The translations under genes and the position numbers were made by a program. The notes under the pieces were generated by a model, which worked only from the letters and a program-made list of their open reading frames with translations, was not told where the DNA came from and made no database searches. Shown piece by piece: positions 1 through 8,496 of a stretch of 36,956 nt of DNA. This DNA comes from Staphylococcus massiliensis CCUG 55927 (GTDB lineage Bacteria > Bacillota > Bacilli > Staphylococcales > Staphylococcaceae): contig NZ_JH815595.1 in the NCBI RefSeq assembly GCF_000298075.1, positions 1 to 36,956 on the forward strand, read 5' to 3'. Within the stretch, counting starts at the first letter, position 1, and each line of letters opens with the position of its first letter.

Positions 1-1
1 G

Positions 2-133
2 CTATTCATATTCGATATGGATGCGATGAGCCGATTTACAGGGCATAAATGTATGACATTTATGTCTCTTTTTTTATTTCCAATAAATCCTTTACAATTT
101 ATCGTGTTCCATCTATGGTTGATTTGGGAATAA
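2..133 (+). CDS. possible 3' end of an unidentified gene cut by the window edge
   Basis: A reading frame is open from the first complete codon to TAA at 131-133, giving 43 residues with a hydrophobic tail ending FHLWLIWE. I do not recognise it. Forty-three open codons in AT-rich DNA can arise by chance, and a terminator-like hairpin at 41-77 lies inside the frame, which argues against translation. It could be the C-terminus of a membrane protein whose body lies to the left. Sequence to the left would settle it. Confidence 0.25.
   Translation, partial: LFIFDMDAMSRFTGHKCMTFMSLFLFPINPLQFIVFHLWLIWE
41..77 (+). terminator. terminator-like hairpin upstream of the FUSC gene
   Basis: CATAAATG (44-51) and CATTTATG (57-64) form a perfect 8-bp stem around TATGA, with G-U/G-C extension at the base, followed by CTTTTTTT. 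The stem is AT-rich, so it may be weak. It would end transcription coming from the left of the window. Confidence 0.45.
91..119 (+). promoter_or_regulatory. possible sigma-A promoter of the FUSC gene
   Basis: TTTACA (91-96) and TATGGT (114-119) are 17 bp apart. Both hexamers are imperfect, and other AT-rich pairs nearby (for example TTGATT at 119-124 with TATATT at 139-144) have poorer spacing. This is weak evidence based on spacing alone. Confidence 0.3.
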
Positions 134-186
134 CTTAATATATTTGCAAGAGCTTCTGATTAAATACAAAGATAAGGTGAGCTAAT

Positions 187-2109
187 GTGAAAATTTTAAA
201 GTCTATCTTTTATGTAAATGTGGATAAAATTAATATCCCTAGAGGGATACGGCAAGGTTTATTAATGTTAGTACCGATGTTGATTGGTTATTTCCTTAAC
301 CAAATGCCATTAGCCTTACTCGCAGCTATAGGTACATTCGCACATATCTATGTATTTAGTGGTACGTTTAGTTCACGATTACGTGCAGTGAGTTACGCGA
401 CACTAGGACTAACGTTATCAATGGTTCTAGGGACATTAACCTCAGGTATACCACTCTTATTCGGTCTCGTATTATTAATATTGACGGTCGTCACTTACTA
501 TACATTTAGTTGTTTAAATATACCTGGTCCTTCATCAACATTCTTCATCATCGCTTTTGGTATGTCATCCGTCATGCCATACGATCCAGGCTTATGGTGG
601 TTACGAGGTGGACTTGTTTTAGGTGGTGGCTTACTTGGTATTATTCTTGTGCTTATTGAGGCACTCCTTCAAAAGACACGCCCTGAAAACCAAGCAGTAA
701 TAGATGATTATAAAACCTTACAAGAACTTATAGGATCCTTTAATGATCAAGTTGAGTTTAATAACAAAAGTAAAAAGACTGTAGCTAAATTATTAAACTC
801 ATCTTATCTACTTACATCAACGAATGTGTCTCTTCAGAAAAAGTCTTCGGATTACCAAAGGCTCGTATTATTACATCATGCAGCCGAAGGGTTGTATTCA
901 GAACTCTTAGAACTGAATGCTAAAGGGCATAGACCTATTCCTAATGTCTTAGTTGAATTAGTAGACCATGTATGTAAGCTATGTGAAGATCCCAATTACA
1001 ATCAAAAATGGACTAAAGAAGTCGATGTTGACGAGAAATTCCGTGGCGTAGTAGACCGTATCTTTTCAGTAGATGAAATTCTTCACGCCCCTAAATCTCA
1101 AATTAGCAGTAAAATTAGCATTAGAACACCTTTATATAGTAGACGCTTACTTCAAAACCTATCGCCTGAATCTATGGTCTTTATGTCTACATTAAAGTAC
1201 ACTGTGATTTTAGGTATCGCGATTTTTATCGCACTTATCTTTGATTTTGAACGTGCTTATTGGATTCCCTTAACTGTGCACACTGTATTACTAGGTGGTA
1301 CGTCCTTTGCATCATTAGAAAGAGCTTTATCAAGGGGCCTTGGTACATTCTTAGGTGTCTTATTCTTATCATCAGTTCTCATTTTCCATCCACCATTAAT
1401 ATTCTTAGTATTATTAATGGCATTAACAGGTGCGATTACAGAAGCGCTCATAGCTTCAAATTATGCGTTTTCAATGATATCCATTACGACACAAGTGTTA
1501 TTACTTGCCGGTCTTGCTAAAGGGCATCTAACAATTGCAATTGCTTTTCCTAGATTAATGGATGTATTTATCGGAGTTGTGATTAGCTTAATTTGCATTC
1601 TGATAATCGGTGGAAAGGAAGCATCCTATAAATTGCCTGAAGTGATTGCTGAAGTAACGCGTATTGAGGCACGTTATTTCCATTACTTATTCTCTAGTAA
1701 TGCTTATACGATTGATGAGAAGCGTGACGTGGATATATTCAAACTTAACCTAAATATTTCTAACATGAATCTCATGTATGACACGGCTTTAGGCGAGTTC
1801 TTTTCAAATCGGAAGAAGACACAGTACTATTATCCAGCTATGTTCTTACTTCAACAAATCAGTTTCACGATTGCTAAAGGGATCATTGATAAACGTAGTG
1901 TTGAAATTGATGATGAGGCAATGGGGCAATATTTGCTTGCTTTTGAAAATGTGGCTAAGCACTTTGAACGTGGTGCGCCGCACAGTCATGTTATCGACTT
2001 ACCAGATTTACCGAAATATGCACATATCAAGACAGCCTTAATGAGCCTTCAAGAAATTAAGCTCTATGAAAATAACAATAAACGAAATCCAAATCTACTC
2101 AAGTACTAG
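187..2109 (+). CDS. FUSC / aromatic acid exporter family membrane protein
   Basis: 640 residues with the two-module architecture of the FUSC/ArAE (YccS/AaeB-like) family. Residues about 15-160 hold a first block of hydrophobic segments, 160-330 a soluble linker, 335-475 a second block of five or six segments, and 480-640 a cytoplasmic tail. Family members are proposed to export aromatic or other organic acids; the substrate cannot be told from sequence. The start is GTG at 187, six bases after AAGGTGA (174-180); the ATG at 185 is followed at once by a stop. The gene stands alone and converges on pdxR with a shared terminator. S. aureus, from memory, has rRNA/tRNA genes left of pdxR, so this neighbour may be a lineage-specific arrangement. 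The family call is firm; the function is not. Confidence 0.85.
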   Translation: MKILKSIFYVNVDKINIPRGIRQGLLMLVPMLIGYFLNQMPLALLAAIGTFAHIYVFSGTFSSRLRAVSYATLGLTLSMVLGTLTSGIPLLFGLVLLILTVVTYYTFSCLNIPGPSSTFFIIAFGMSSVMPYDPGLWWLRGGLVLGGGLLGIILVLIEALLQKTRPENQAVIDDYKTLQELIGSFNDQVEFNNKSKKTVAKLLNSSYLLTSTNVSLQKKSSDYQRLVLLHHAAEGLYSELLELNAKGHRPIPNVLVELVDHVCKLCEDPNYNQKWTKEVDVDEKFRGVVDRIFSVDEILHAPKSQISSKISIRTPLYSRRLLQNLSPESMVFMSTLKYTVILGIAIFIALIFDFERAYWIPLTVHTVLLGGTSFASLERALSRGLGTFLGVLFLSSVLIFHPPLIFLVLLMALTGAITEALIASNYAFSMISITTQVLLLAGLAKGHLTIAIAFPRLMDVFIGVVISLICILIIGGKEASYKLPEVIAEVTRIEARYFHYLFSSNAYTIDEKRDVDIFKLNLNISNMNLMYDTALGEFFSNRKKTQYYYPAMFLLQQISFTIAKGIIDKRSVEIDDEAMGQYLLAFENVAKHFERGAPHSHVIDLPDLPKYAHIKTALMSLQEIKLYENNNKRNPNLLKY

Positions 2110-2122
2110 CTTAAAAATACAT

Positions 2123-2160
2123 GACAGATAGCGCGAATGATGCGTTATCTGTCTTTTTTT
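2123..2160. terminator. bidirectional terminator between the FUSC gene and pdxR
   Basis: GACAGATAGCGC (2123-2134) pairs with GCGTTATCTGTC (2142-2153) over 12 bp with one G-U and a 7-base loop, followed by TTTTTTT on the plus strand. On the minus strand the hairpin is followed by a short T run (complement of 2113-2118). The pdxR stop codon lies inside the stem, so the two convergent genes share it. Confidence 0.88.
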
Positions 2161-3518
2161 ATAGTGAGAGATTTGATTAAGATGTCTACGTGTTCACGAA
2201 TCTCTTCGGTTGGGATGCCCCCGAAACTAATGACAAATACAGGTTGATCTACGTAATTCGCGTCATAATGCGCAAGTGGTTTAATGTAAAGTTGATGGTC
2301 TTTCGCGGCACTAAGACACGACTCGAGCGAAAGCCCGTTTGTAACGGTAAGCAAGAAGTGCATGCCTGTTCGTTCACCTGTTATTTTAAGCTGATCTTTA
2401 TAAGGCTTTAGTGCTTTGAGAATTAATTGAAGTTTCTCTTTATAAATCTTACGCATCTTATTTAAGTGACGTTCAAAGCCACCTGATGCCATAAATTCAG
2501 ACACCATAAATTGAATATGCTTCGGCACGGAATTATTTTCAATCGACGGCAACTGTTTATAGCGCGCCAAGAGCGCCTCAGGAAGAACGACATATGCGAT
2601 ACGACAACTTGGAAAGAGCGATTTAGAGAAGGTACTGATGTAGATAACCTTGCCACTGGTGTCTAAACTTTGTAGCGCCGGTAAAGGCTTACCGTAGTAT
2701 CGAAATTCTGAATCATAATCATCTTCAATGATGTAACGATGCGCATCTTCACGTGACCATTTTAAGAGCTGTGTACGCTTCTTAATATGCATCGTCGCAC
2801 CTGTAGGAAATTGATGTGATGGCGTAACATATAACACATTATGTGTGGTAGATTTAATCGGCTTAATCTCAATGCCATCTGATGCAACCTCGACTGACTG
2901 GTAAGGGATTTGCTTACGTTCAAGCGTTTCCTTAACAGGTGGATAGCTCGGACGCTCGATAATAAATTTATCATTAGGCAAGAGCTCCGTAATTAAATTG
3001 ATGAGTTGCTTCGTTGAAGACCCTACGATGATTTGGTCAGGGTGACATTTCACACCTCTACTATTGAACAAATAGTGTGCAATTTGCTTCCGTAAATACA
3101 TTTCACCTTGTGGGGCGCCACTTTTTAAGAGGTCGCGATTATCTTCGTTAAATGCCTCTTTAGCGTACTTTCTAAACTGTGCGAATGGGAAATGTGATGT
3201 ATCGATTTCCGTTAAGAAAAAGCCATATCGGTATAGCGGCTTCTCTTCTTCTTTACTTTCAATAACTGGTTTAAAACGATTCACGACTGGTAGCGTTTCG
3301 ATTTCTGAAACAAAATAACCTGAACGCGGCTTAGAATAGATAAACCCTTCTTCTAACAATTGTTGATAGGCATGTTCGATTGTAGTTGCACTTAAATTCA
3401 AGTGCTCTGATAATTGTCTTTTCGATGGGAAGCGTTCGTTACTTTCATACTGGCCTTCGATAATTTGTTCCTTTAGTGACTCATATAATTGCATGTAAAG
3501 TGGTGTGGATTTCTTCAT
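2145..3518 (-). CDS. pdxR: MocR/PdxR-type transcription regulator of PLP synthesis
   Basis: 457 residues. Residues about 7-70 form a GntR-type winged helix (core ERFPSKRQLSEHLNLSATT), followed by a linker and, from about 95, a fold-type I aminotransferase domain. PLP-site landmarks are visible: TPSHQFPTG around 232-240, EDDYDSEF at 265-272 and STFSKSLFPSCR with the Schiff-base lysine at K299. Proteins of this build next to pdxST sense PLP and activate pdxST while repressing themselves. Divergent orientation from pdxS with only 99 bp between them supports that role. The start ATG is preceded by AAGGGG on the minus strand (complement of about 3529-3534). The enzyme domain looks intact, but MocR members generally do not act as aminotransferases in the cell. 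Confidence 0.93.
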   Translation of the reverse strand: MKKSTPLYMQLYESLKEQIIEGQYESNERFPSKRQLSEHLNLSATTIEHAYQQLLEEGFIYSKPRSGYFVSEIETLPVVNRFKPVIESKEEEKPLYRYGFFLTEIDTSHFPFAQFRKYAKEAFNEDNRDLLKSGAPQGEMYLRKQIAHYLFNSRGVKCHPDQIIVGSSTKQLINLITELLPNDKFIIERPSYPPVKETLERKQIPYQSVEVASDGIEIKPIKSTTHNVLYVTPSHQFPTGATMHIKKRTQLLKWSREDAHRYIIEDDYDSEFRYYGKPLPALQSLDTSGKVIYISTFSKSLFPSCRIAYVVLPEALLARYKQLPSIENNSVPKHIQFMVSEFMASGGFERHLNKMRKIYKEKLQLILKALKPYKDQLKITGERTGMHFLLTVTNGLSLESCLSAAKDHQLYIKPLAHYDANYVDQPVFVISFGGIPTEEIREHVDILIKSLTIKKDR

Positions 3519-3532
3519 TGAATAACTGACCC

Positions 3533-3551
3533 CTTAAATTCGTCTTAAATT
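3533..3551. promoter_or_regulatory. candidate PdxR operator (direct repeat)
   Basis: CTTAAATT occurs at 3533-3540 and again at 3544-3551, 11 bp (about one helical turn) apart on the same face of the DNA, between divergent pdxR and pdxS. The first copy abuts the pdxR ribosome-binding site, and both lie just upstream of the weak pdxS -35. The position fits an activator/autorepressor of the MocR type, for which direct-repeat sites are known. Assignment to PdxR is inference. Confidence 0.45.
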
Positions 3552-3557
3552 GAACCT

Positions 3558-3585
3558 TTTTAAATATCAGTTTATCGCTTAGAAT
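3558..3585 (+). promoter_or_regulatory. possible weak pdxS promoter
   Basis: TAGAAT (3580-3585) is a good -10 hexamer, but the matching -35 at 3558-3563 (TTTTAA) is poor, with 16 bp between. A weak -35 directly downstream of the CTTAAATT repeats is what an activator-dependent promoter would look like. Confidence 0.4.
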
Positions 3586-3617
3586 GAATTTAATCAAATG
3601 AAAAAGGGGAATGATGT

Positions 3618-4505
3618 ATGTCTAAGATTCAAGGATCAGAAAAAGTAAAACGCGGGATGGCTGAAATGCAAAAAGGCGGCGTTATCATGGACGTTGTTAA
3701 TGCAGAACAAGCTAAAATCGCAGAAGAAGCAGGTGCTGTAGCTGTAATGGCTTTAGAGCACGTACCATCAGATATCCGTAAACTTGGTGGCGTAGCACGT
3801 ATGGCAAACCCAGCTATCGTTGAAGAAGTGATGAACGCTGTGTCAATTCCAGTAATGGCTAAAGGCCGTATTGGTCACATTACTGAAGCACGTGTGTTAG
3901 AAGCGATGGGTGTTGACTATATTGATGAGTCAGAAGTATTAACACCAGCTGATGAAGTTTTCCATCTTAAAAAAGATGACTTCACAGTACCATTCGTATG
4001 TGGTTGCCGTAACTTAGGCGAAGCTGCGCGTCGTATTGGCGAAGGCGCTGCGATGTTACGTACTAAAGGTGAACCAGGTACTGGTAATATTGTTGAAGCT
4101 GTACGTCATATGAGACAAGTTAACTCAGAAGTTAAACGTTTAACTGTAATGAGTGACGATGAAATTATGACTGAAGCTAAAAATCATGGTGCACCTTATG
4201 AAATCTTAAAAGAAATCAAAGACTTAGGTCGTTTACCAGTTGTTAACTTTGCTGCAGGTGGCGTTGCGACACCTCAAGATGCTGCTTTAATGATGGAATT
4301 AGGCGCAGATGGTGTCTTCGTTGGTTCAGGTATCTTCAAATCAGATGATCCTGAGAAATTCGCTAAAGCTATTGTTCAAGCTACGACGCATTACCAAGAT
4401 TATGAATTAATCGGACGCTTAGCTAAAGAATTAGGTACTGCAATGAAAGGTATGGATATTCGTACGCTAGCTCAAGAAGACCGCATGCAAGAGCGTGGTT
4501 GGTAA
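3618..4505 (+). CDS. pdxS: pyridoxal 5'-phosphate synthase subunit PdxS
   Basis: 295 residues, the usual length for PdxS (Pdx1/YaaD), the (beta/alpha)8 synthase subunit that makes PLP from ribose 5-phosphate, glyceraldehyde 3-phosphate and ammonia supplied by PdxT. Key residues are present: D25 in MDVVNAE, the Schiff-base lysine K82 in VMAKGRIGH and the second lysine K150 in [12 protein letters not shown], with phosphate-binding glycines in [11 protein letters not shown] and [11 protein letters not shown]. The start ATG follows AAAAAGGGGAATG. One base separates its stop from the pdxT start, so the two are co-transcribed. The complex is a dodecameric PdxS core decorated by PdxT. Confidence 0.98.
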   Translation: MSKIQGSEKVKRGMAEMQKGGVIMDVVNAEQAKIAEEAGAVAVMALEHVPSDIRKLGGVARMANPAIVEEVMNAVSIPVMAKGRIGHITEARVLEAMGVDYIDESEVLTPADEVFHLKKDDFTVPFVCGCRNLGEAARRIGEGAAMLRTKGEPGTGNIVEAVRHMRQVNSEVKRLTVMSDDEIMTEAKNHGAPYEILKEIKDLGRLPVVNFAAGGVATPQDAALMMELGADGVFVGSGIFKSDDPEKFAKAIVQATTHYQDYELIGRLAKELGTAMKGMDIRTLAQEDRMQERGW

Positions 4506-4506
4506 G

Positions 4507-5064
4507 ATGAAGATAGGCGTATTAGCTTTACAAGGTGCTGTTCGTGAACACATTCGTCACATTGAATTATGTGGTCATGAAGGTATCCCTGTTAAAAAGG
4601 TAGAACAACTAGAAGAAATTGAAGGCTTAATTTTACCTGGTGGCGAATCCACGACGTTACGTCGTTTAATGAATTTATATGGCTTCAAAGAGGCTATGCA
4701 ACAGTCTGATTTACCAATGTTTGGTACATGCGCAGGTTTAATTGTACTTGCGTCAGACATTGTTGATGAAGAAGGCTATTTGAAAAAGCTAGATGTTACG
4801 GTTGCTCGTAATTCATTTGGTCGTCAGGTTGATAGCTTTGAAGCAGATTTAGATGTGAAGGGTATCGACCATAAGGTAAATGGTGTCTTCATACGTGCGC
4901 CGCATATTGTTGAAGCGCATAATGATGCTGAAGTACTATCACGAATTGACGACCGTATTGTCGCAGTACGTGAAGGTAAGTACTTAGGTGTCTCATTCCA
5001 TCCAGAACTAACGGATGACTTTAGTATGACGAAATACTTCATTGAAGAAGTTATCGGTTCATAA
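4507..5064 (+). CDS. pdxT: PLP synthase glutaminase subunit PdxT
   Basis: 185 residues from ATG 4507, a class I glutamine amidotransferase (SNO/PdxT family) that hydrolyses glutamine and channels ammonia to PdxS. Seen: [10 protein letters not shown] at 41-50 (oxyanion region), nucleophile C75 in FGTCAGL, and H165/E167 in SFHPEL completing the triad. An in-frame GTG at 4495 would add four residues inside pdxS, but the protein family starts [10 protein letters not shown], so ATG 4507 is preferred. The Shine-Dalgarno is weak (GGTTGGTAAG), which suggests translational coupling to pdxS, whose stop is one base upstream. Confidence 0.97.
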   Translation: MKIGVLALQGAVREHIRHIELCGHEGIPVKKVEQLEEIEGLILPGGESTTLRRLMNLYGFKEAMQQSDLPMFGTCAGLIVLASDIVDEEGYLKKLDVTVARNSFGRQVDSFEADLDVKGIDHKVNGVFIRAPHIVEAHNDAEVLSRIDDRIVAVREGKYLGVSFHPELTDDFSMTKYFIEEVIGS

Positions 5065-5070
5065 AAAAAG

Positions 5071-5112
5071 AAGCTTAGAATCACTCGTAGATGAGTGGTT
5101 CTAAGCTTTTTT
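5071..5112. terminator. bidirectional terminator between pdxT and nupC
   Basis: AAGCTTAGAATCACTC (5071-5086) pairs with 5093-5108 over 16 bp with one G-T mismatch and a 6-base loop (GTAGAT). A T run follows on the plus strand, and an A run at 5063-5069 serves as the T run for the minus strand. It ends both convergent units. Confidence 0.93.
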
Positions 5113-5115
5113 AAA

Positions 5116-6324
5116 TTACATGAAGAAACCGGCAATTGTAGCTGAAATGAATGAAACAAGCGTAGCACCGAATAATAGTTTTAAACCAAAGCGTGCAACG
5201 ATGTCACCCTTTTCATCATTAAGAGACTTGATTGCACCTGAGATAATACCAATCGAACTAAAGTTAGCAAATGATACTAAGAATACAGATACAATACCAG
5301 TAGCACGATCTGAGAGGCCTTTTGCTTCACCAAGATTTAACATTGCGACGAATTCGTTTGATAATAATTTCGTTGCCATAATTGAACCTGACTTAACTGC
5401 ATCTTCCCAAGGGATACCTGTTAAGAATGCAAATGGAGCAAAGACGAAACCGATTAATGTTTGGAAGTTCCAATCTAATTGGCCACCTGATACGAAGTGC
5501 ATAATGCCTCCAACAATACCATTTAATAACGCAATTAAAGCGATATAACCAATTAACATGGCACCTACAATAACTGCAACTTTGAAACCGTCTAGAATGT
5601 ATTCTCCAAGCATTTCGAAGAATGACTGTTTCTTATCTTCTTGAATTAATAATTTGTCATCTTCCTCGTTTACATCGTAAGGATTAATGATTGAAGCGAT
5701 AATGAAACCGCCGAATAAGTTTAATACAATTGCTGTTACAACGTATTTAGGTTCTACCATTGTGAAGTAAGCACCAATAATTGAAGCGGATACTGTAGAC
5801 ATTGCTGAAGCAGTCAATGTATATAAGCGCTTTTTATTAATGTGAGGTAGTTGTTGCTTTAATGAAATAAATACTTCTGATTGACCTAAGATGGCTGCAG
5901 CTACAGCGTTATAAGATTCTAAGCGACCCATACCATTAATCTTTGAGATAATGAAACCTAACCAATTGATAATGAAAGGTAAGATTTTAGTATATTGTAA
6001 GATACCAATTAATGCTGAGATAAATACGATTGGTAATAATACGTTAAAGAAGAATGGCGGTTGATCTGGTTTTACAAACTCAAATCCACCGAATACAAAG
6101 TTAACACCTTCTGCAGCTTGTTTAAGCAAGTATGCAAATCCAGCTGCAATACCACCGATTATAGTGATACCAAATTTTGTTTTAAGTAATAAGAAAGCAA
6201 AAATAAATTGGAGTAAAAACATAATTCCAATGTATTTCCATTTAATATTTTTCTTATCGGAACTTATTAAATAGGCGAGCGCAAGGAATATGATAATCCC
6301 GATGAAACCTATTAATATATGCAT
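5116..6324 (-). CDS. nupC: concentrative nucleoside transporter NupC
   Basis: 402 residues, an integral membrane protein of the CNT family that imports nucleosides with H+ or Na+. N-terminal hydrophobic helices (about 2-20 and 30-50) precede a core with re-entrant hairpins. Family signatures are visible: ILGQSEVFISLKQQLPHINK, SAMSTVSASIIGAYF, VVTAIVLNLFGGFIIASII and, near the C-terminus, FANFSSIGIISGAIKSLNDEK. The longest frame begins at GTG 6333, but ATG 6324 sits at good distance from AAAAGGTG (complement of 6335-6340 region) and gives the usual MHILIG N-terminus. It is a single-gene unit facing pdxT, with a cre-like site upstream, so glucose repression is likely. Confidence 0.95.
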   Translation of the reverse strand: MHILIGFIGIIIFLALAYLISSDKKNIKWKYIGIMFLLQFIFAFLLLKTKFGITIIGGIAAGFAYLLKQAAEGVNFVFGGFEFVKPDQPPFFFNVLLPIVFISALIGILQYTKILPFIINWLGFIISKINGMGRLESYNAVAAAILGQSEVFISLKQQLPHINKKRLYTLTASAMSTVSASIIGAYFTMVEPKYVVTAIVLNLFGGFIIASIINPYDVNEEDDKLLIQEDKKQSFFEMLGEYILDGFKVAVIVGAMLIGYIALIALLNGIVGGIMHFVSGGQLDWNFQTLIGFVFAPFAFLTGIPWEDAVKSGSIMATKLLSNEFVAMLNLGEAKGLSDRATGIVSVFLVSFANFSSIGIISGAIKSLNDEKGDIVARFGLKLLFGATLVSFISATIAGFFM

Positions 6325-6370
6325 GTTCACCACACCTTTTCGATTTACTATTGATTATCATACAATAAAA

Positions 6371-6385
6371 TTGGAAACGTTAACA
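6371..6385. promoter_or_regulatory. catabolite-responsive element (CcpA cre) upstream of nupC
   Basis: The bases TTGGAAACGTTAACA match the consensus WTGNAANCGNWNNCW at every position. The site is 46 bp upstream of the nupC start. A candidate -10 on the minus strand (TATGAT, complement of 6357-6362) would place it in the -35 region, a repressing position. Control of nupC by CcpA is known in Bacillus; here it is inferred from the match. Confidence 0.65.
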
Positions 6386-6418
6386 TACGTTTTTAATGAA
6401 AATTATAAGGCGAATAAG

Positions 6419-6447
6419 TTGAAAAAGGTCAAAATTGGTCATATAAT
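6419..6447 (+). promoter_or_regulatory. sigma-A promoter of the ctsR operon
   Basis: TTGAAA (6419-6424) and a perfect TATAAT (6442-6447) are separated by 17 bp. The spacer is occupied by the first CtsR box, so repressor and polymerase compete directly. Confidence 0.9.
6427..6443 (+). promoter_or_regulatory. CtsR operator 1
   Basis: GGTCAAA (6427-6433), ATT, GGTCATA (6437-6443). It matches the CtsR heptad direct repeat RGTCAAA-N3-RGTCAAA with one mismatch in the second heptad. It fills the promoter spacer and touches the -10. Confidence 0.9.
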
Positions 6448-6449
6448 AT

Positions 6450-6466
6450 AGTCAAAGATGGTCAAA
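6450..6466 (+). promoter_or_regulatory. CtsR operator 2
   Basis: AGTCAAA (6450-6456), GAT, GGTCAAA (6460-6466) match the CtsR consensus completely. The box covers the transcription start region just downstream of the -10 and contains the upstream ATG at 6458, which is therefore unlikely to be the ctsR start. Confidence 0.95.
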
Positions 6467-6481
6467 AAAGAGGTGATGAGT

Positions 6482-6943
6482 ATGCATAATATGTCAGACA
6501 TCATAGAACAATATATCAAGGAACTATTTGATAAATCGAACAAAGACGTTGTAGAGATTCAACGTGCACATATCGCCCAACATTTCGATTGTGTACCGTC
6601 TCAACTGAATTACGTTATCAAAACACGTTTTACAAATGAGCATGGCTATGAAATAGAAAGTAAGCGCGGAGGCGGCGGTTACATTCGCATCACTAAAGTT
6701 GAAACGAAAGATACGAAAGGTTATATTAATCATTTACTTCAATTAATTGGTCCTACAATTACGCAACAACAAGCGCTATATATTATAGATGGTTTGAAAG
6801 ATAATCAATTAATTTCTGATCGTGAAGCGCGTATGATCGCAGCCGTTATCGACCGTGAAACGCTGAAGATGGATGTTAAATCAAGAGACATTATTCGCGC
6901 TAATATTCTTAAACGCCTGTTACCCGTTATTAACTATTATTAG
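6482..6943 (+). CDS. ctsR: class III heat-shock repressor CtsR
   Basis: 153 residues from ATG 6482. An N-terminal winged helix (about 1-70) carries the glycine-rich beta-wing [10 protein letters not shown] (R62, glycines 63-66), the part that contacts DNA and senses heat. The C-terminal part (about 80-153) is the dimerisation domain. CtsR represses clp and its own operon and is removed by McsB arginine phosphorylation and Clp proteolysis. A frame open from ATG 6458 adds MVKKEVMS, but that codon lies within operator 2, while AGAGGTGAT (6469-6477) is correctly placed for 6482 and the family begins MxNxSDIIEQY. First gene of ctsR-mcsA-mcsB-clpC; mcsA follows after 12 bp. Confidence 0.97.
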   Translation: MHNMSDIIEQYIKELFDKSNKDVVEIQRAHIAQHFDCVPSQLNYVIKTRFTNEHGYEIESKRGGGGYIRITKVETKDTKGYINHLLQLIGPTITQQQALYIIDGLKDNQLISDREARMIAAVIDRETLKMDVKSRDIIRANILKRLLPVINYY

Positions 6944-6955
6944 AAGGTGAAATAC

Positions 6956-7489
6956 ATGCTTTGTGAAATCTGTCATAGTAATCAAGCGACAATTCGCTTA
7001 ACTGTTAAAAGCAAAAAAGGCCTAGAAGAGAAATGGGTATGTAAATCTTGCGCAACAGACGACGTAGATATGAGTCCGCATGATGATATCGAAGATACAT
7101 TCGTGATTAAACAAATCTTACAGCACCTTGCGACGAAGCATGGTATTGAACTGAATCGTTCGCATAAAGCGGAGAAACGGTGTCCTACATGTGATATGAC
7201 GCTTAAAGATATTGCGCAACGCGGTAAGTTTGGATGCCCTAATTGTTATCAAACATTTCGTGATGACATTCTAGATATTGTACGCCGTGTTCAAGGCGGT
7301 CAACTGACACATCAAGGTAAAGTACCGAAGTCTTCTCATGAAAAGTTAGCAATTAAACGTCAAATTGATGAGAAAACAACGTACTTAAGTCATTTAATAG
7401 ATGTTCAAAATTTCGAAGAGGCAGCAGTAGTTCGTGATGAAATAAATGCCTTAAAGGCTAAAAGTGAAGGTGATGACCATGAATCATGA
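6956..7489 (+). CDS. mcsA: McsA, zinc-binding activator of the McsB kinase
   Basis: 177 residues. Two zinc-ribbon sites are visible: C3/C6 ([10 protein letters not shown]) with C29/C32 (WVCKSCA), then CPTCDM with GCPNCY near residue 80-100. A UVR motif close to the C-terminus ([20 protein letters not shown]) is like the one in ClpC. McsA activates McsB and tunes CtsR turnover, and helps in heavy-metal and thiol stress. The start is ATG 6956, five bases after GAAGGTGA; GTG 6947 lies inside that ribosome-binding site and is rejected. The end overlaps mcsB by 11 bases. Confidence 0.96.
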   Translation: MLCEICHSNQATIRLTVKSKKGLEEKWVCKSCATDDVDMSPHDDIEDTFVIKQILQHLATKHGIELNRSHKAEKRCPTCDMTLKDIAQRGKFGCPNCYQTFRDDILDIVRRVQGGQLTHQGKVPKSSHEKLAIKRQIDEKTTYLSHLIDVQNFEEAAVVRDEINALKAKSEGDDHES

Positions 7490-8486
7490 TTTAAGTCATT
7501 ACATTAGTAAGTGGATGACACGTGCTAATGATTTGCCAGTTGTGATGTCGTCACGTATTCGTTTAGCGCGCAATATTCAAAAATATGTACACCCATTGAT
7601 GTACCCGTCTGAAGAAATGGGCTTTTCAATTATTAATGATATTCAAGATGCGCTTCCTTCGCTAAAATTATTGCGTTTAGATACGATGGATCAACAAAGC
7701 AAATTAAAGCTCGTTGCGAAACATCTTGTAAGTCCTTCTCTTATTAAACAACCTGCTTCAGCAGTTATGGTTAATGAAGATGAATCGATAAGTGTCATGC
7801 TTAATGAGGAAGACCATGTACGTATTCAAGCGATGGATACAGATTTAGTTTTAGAAGAGCTTTTCGAGAAGGCATCCGAGATTGATGATTTAATAGACGA
7901 AAAGGTTGACTATAGCTATGATGAACAATTAGGATATTTAACAACTTGTCCTACAAATATTGGAACGGGGTTACGTGCGAGCGTGATGCTTCATTTACCA
8001 GGACTATCTATCATGAACCGTATGAATCGTATTGCACAAACGATTAACCGTTTTGGTTTCACAATTCGTGGTATTTATGGTGAAGGTTCTAAGGTTTATG
8101 GTCATATGTATCAAGTTTCGAACCAACTTACGTTAGGTAAATCTGAGCGTGAGATTATTCGAAACTTAAACGATTTAATTCACCAAATTATCAATGAAGA
8201 AATGCAAGTAAGAGCACGCTTTGAAACTGATAATTATGTTGAGACGCTCGATCGCATCAACCGTTCGCTCGGTATTTTGAAATATAGTCATTTAATTTCT
8301 ATGGAAGAAGCGTCATTTAGACTCAGTGAAATTAAATTAGGTATCGATTTAGGGTATATCAATATAGAGAACTTTAGATTTAATGAATTAATGGTTAGCG
8401 TTCAGTCGCCATTTTTAATAGATGATGAAGATGAACGATCGATTGATGAGAAACGTGCATCAGTCTTAAGGTCATATTTTAACTAG
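7479..8486 (+). CDS. mcsB: protein arginine kinase McsB
   Basis: 335 residues of the ATP:guanido phosphotransferase fold. It phosphorylates arginines on proteins, marking them for ClpCP and inactivating CtsR. Seen: [11 protein letters not shown] near the N-terminus (nucleotide-binding arginines), [13 protein letters not shown] with the substrate-loop cysteine C157, the [11 protein letters not shown] loop and the nearby [12 protein letters not shown] helix. The start is ATG 7479 with AAGGTGA at 7467-7473; the longer frame from GTG 7464 would include that site. It overlaps the mcsA end and precedes clpC by 10 bp, consistent with coupled translation. Confidence 0.97.
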   Translation: MNHDLSHYISKWMTRANDLPVVMSSRIRLARNIQKYVHPLMYPSEEMGFSIINDIQDALPSLKLLRLDTMDQQSKLKLVAKHLVSPSLIKQPASAVMVNEDESISVMLNEEDHVRIQAMDTDLVLEELFEKASEIDDLIDEKVDYSYDEQLGYLTTCPTNIGTGLRASVMLHLPGLSIMNRMNRIAQTINRFGFTIRGIYGEGSKVYGHMYQVSNQLTLGKSEREIIRNLNDLIHQIINEEMQVRARFETDNYVETLDRINRSLGILKYSHLISMEEASFRLSEIKLGIDLGYINIENFRFNELMVSVQSPFLIDDEDERSIDEKRASVLRSYFN

Positions 8487-8496
8487 GAGGTTTAGT

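Noticed and set aside
5120..5548. Plus-strand open frame opposite nupC
   Set aside because: It lies wholly antisense to a well-supported transporter gene, has no Shine-Dalgarno and no recognisable protein; similar antisense frames opposite clpC, rpoC, rplK and tuf were dropped for the same reason.
6458..6481. Upstream ATG as ctsR start
   Set aside because: It lies within CtsR operator 2 very near the expected transcription start and leaves no ribosome-binding site; the family N-terminus and AGAGGTGAT support 6482.
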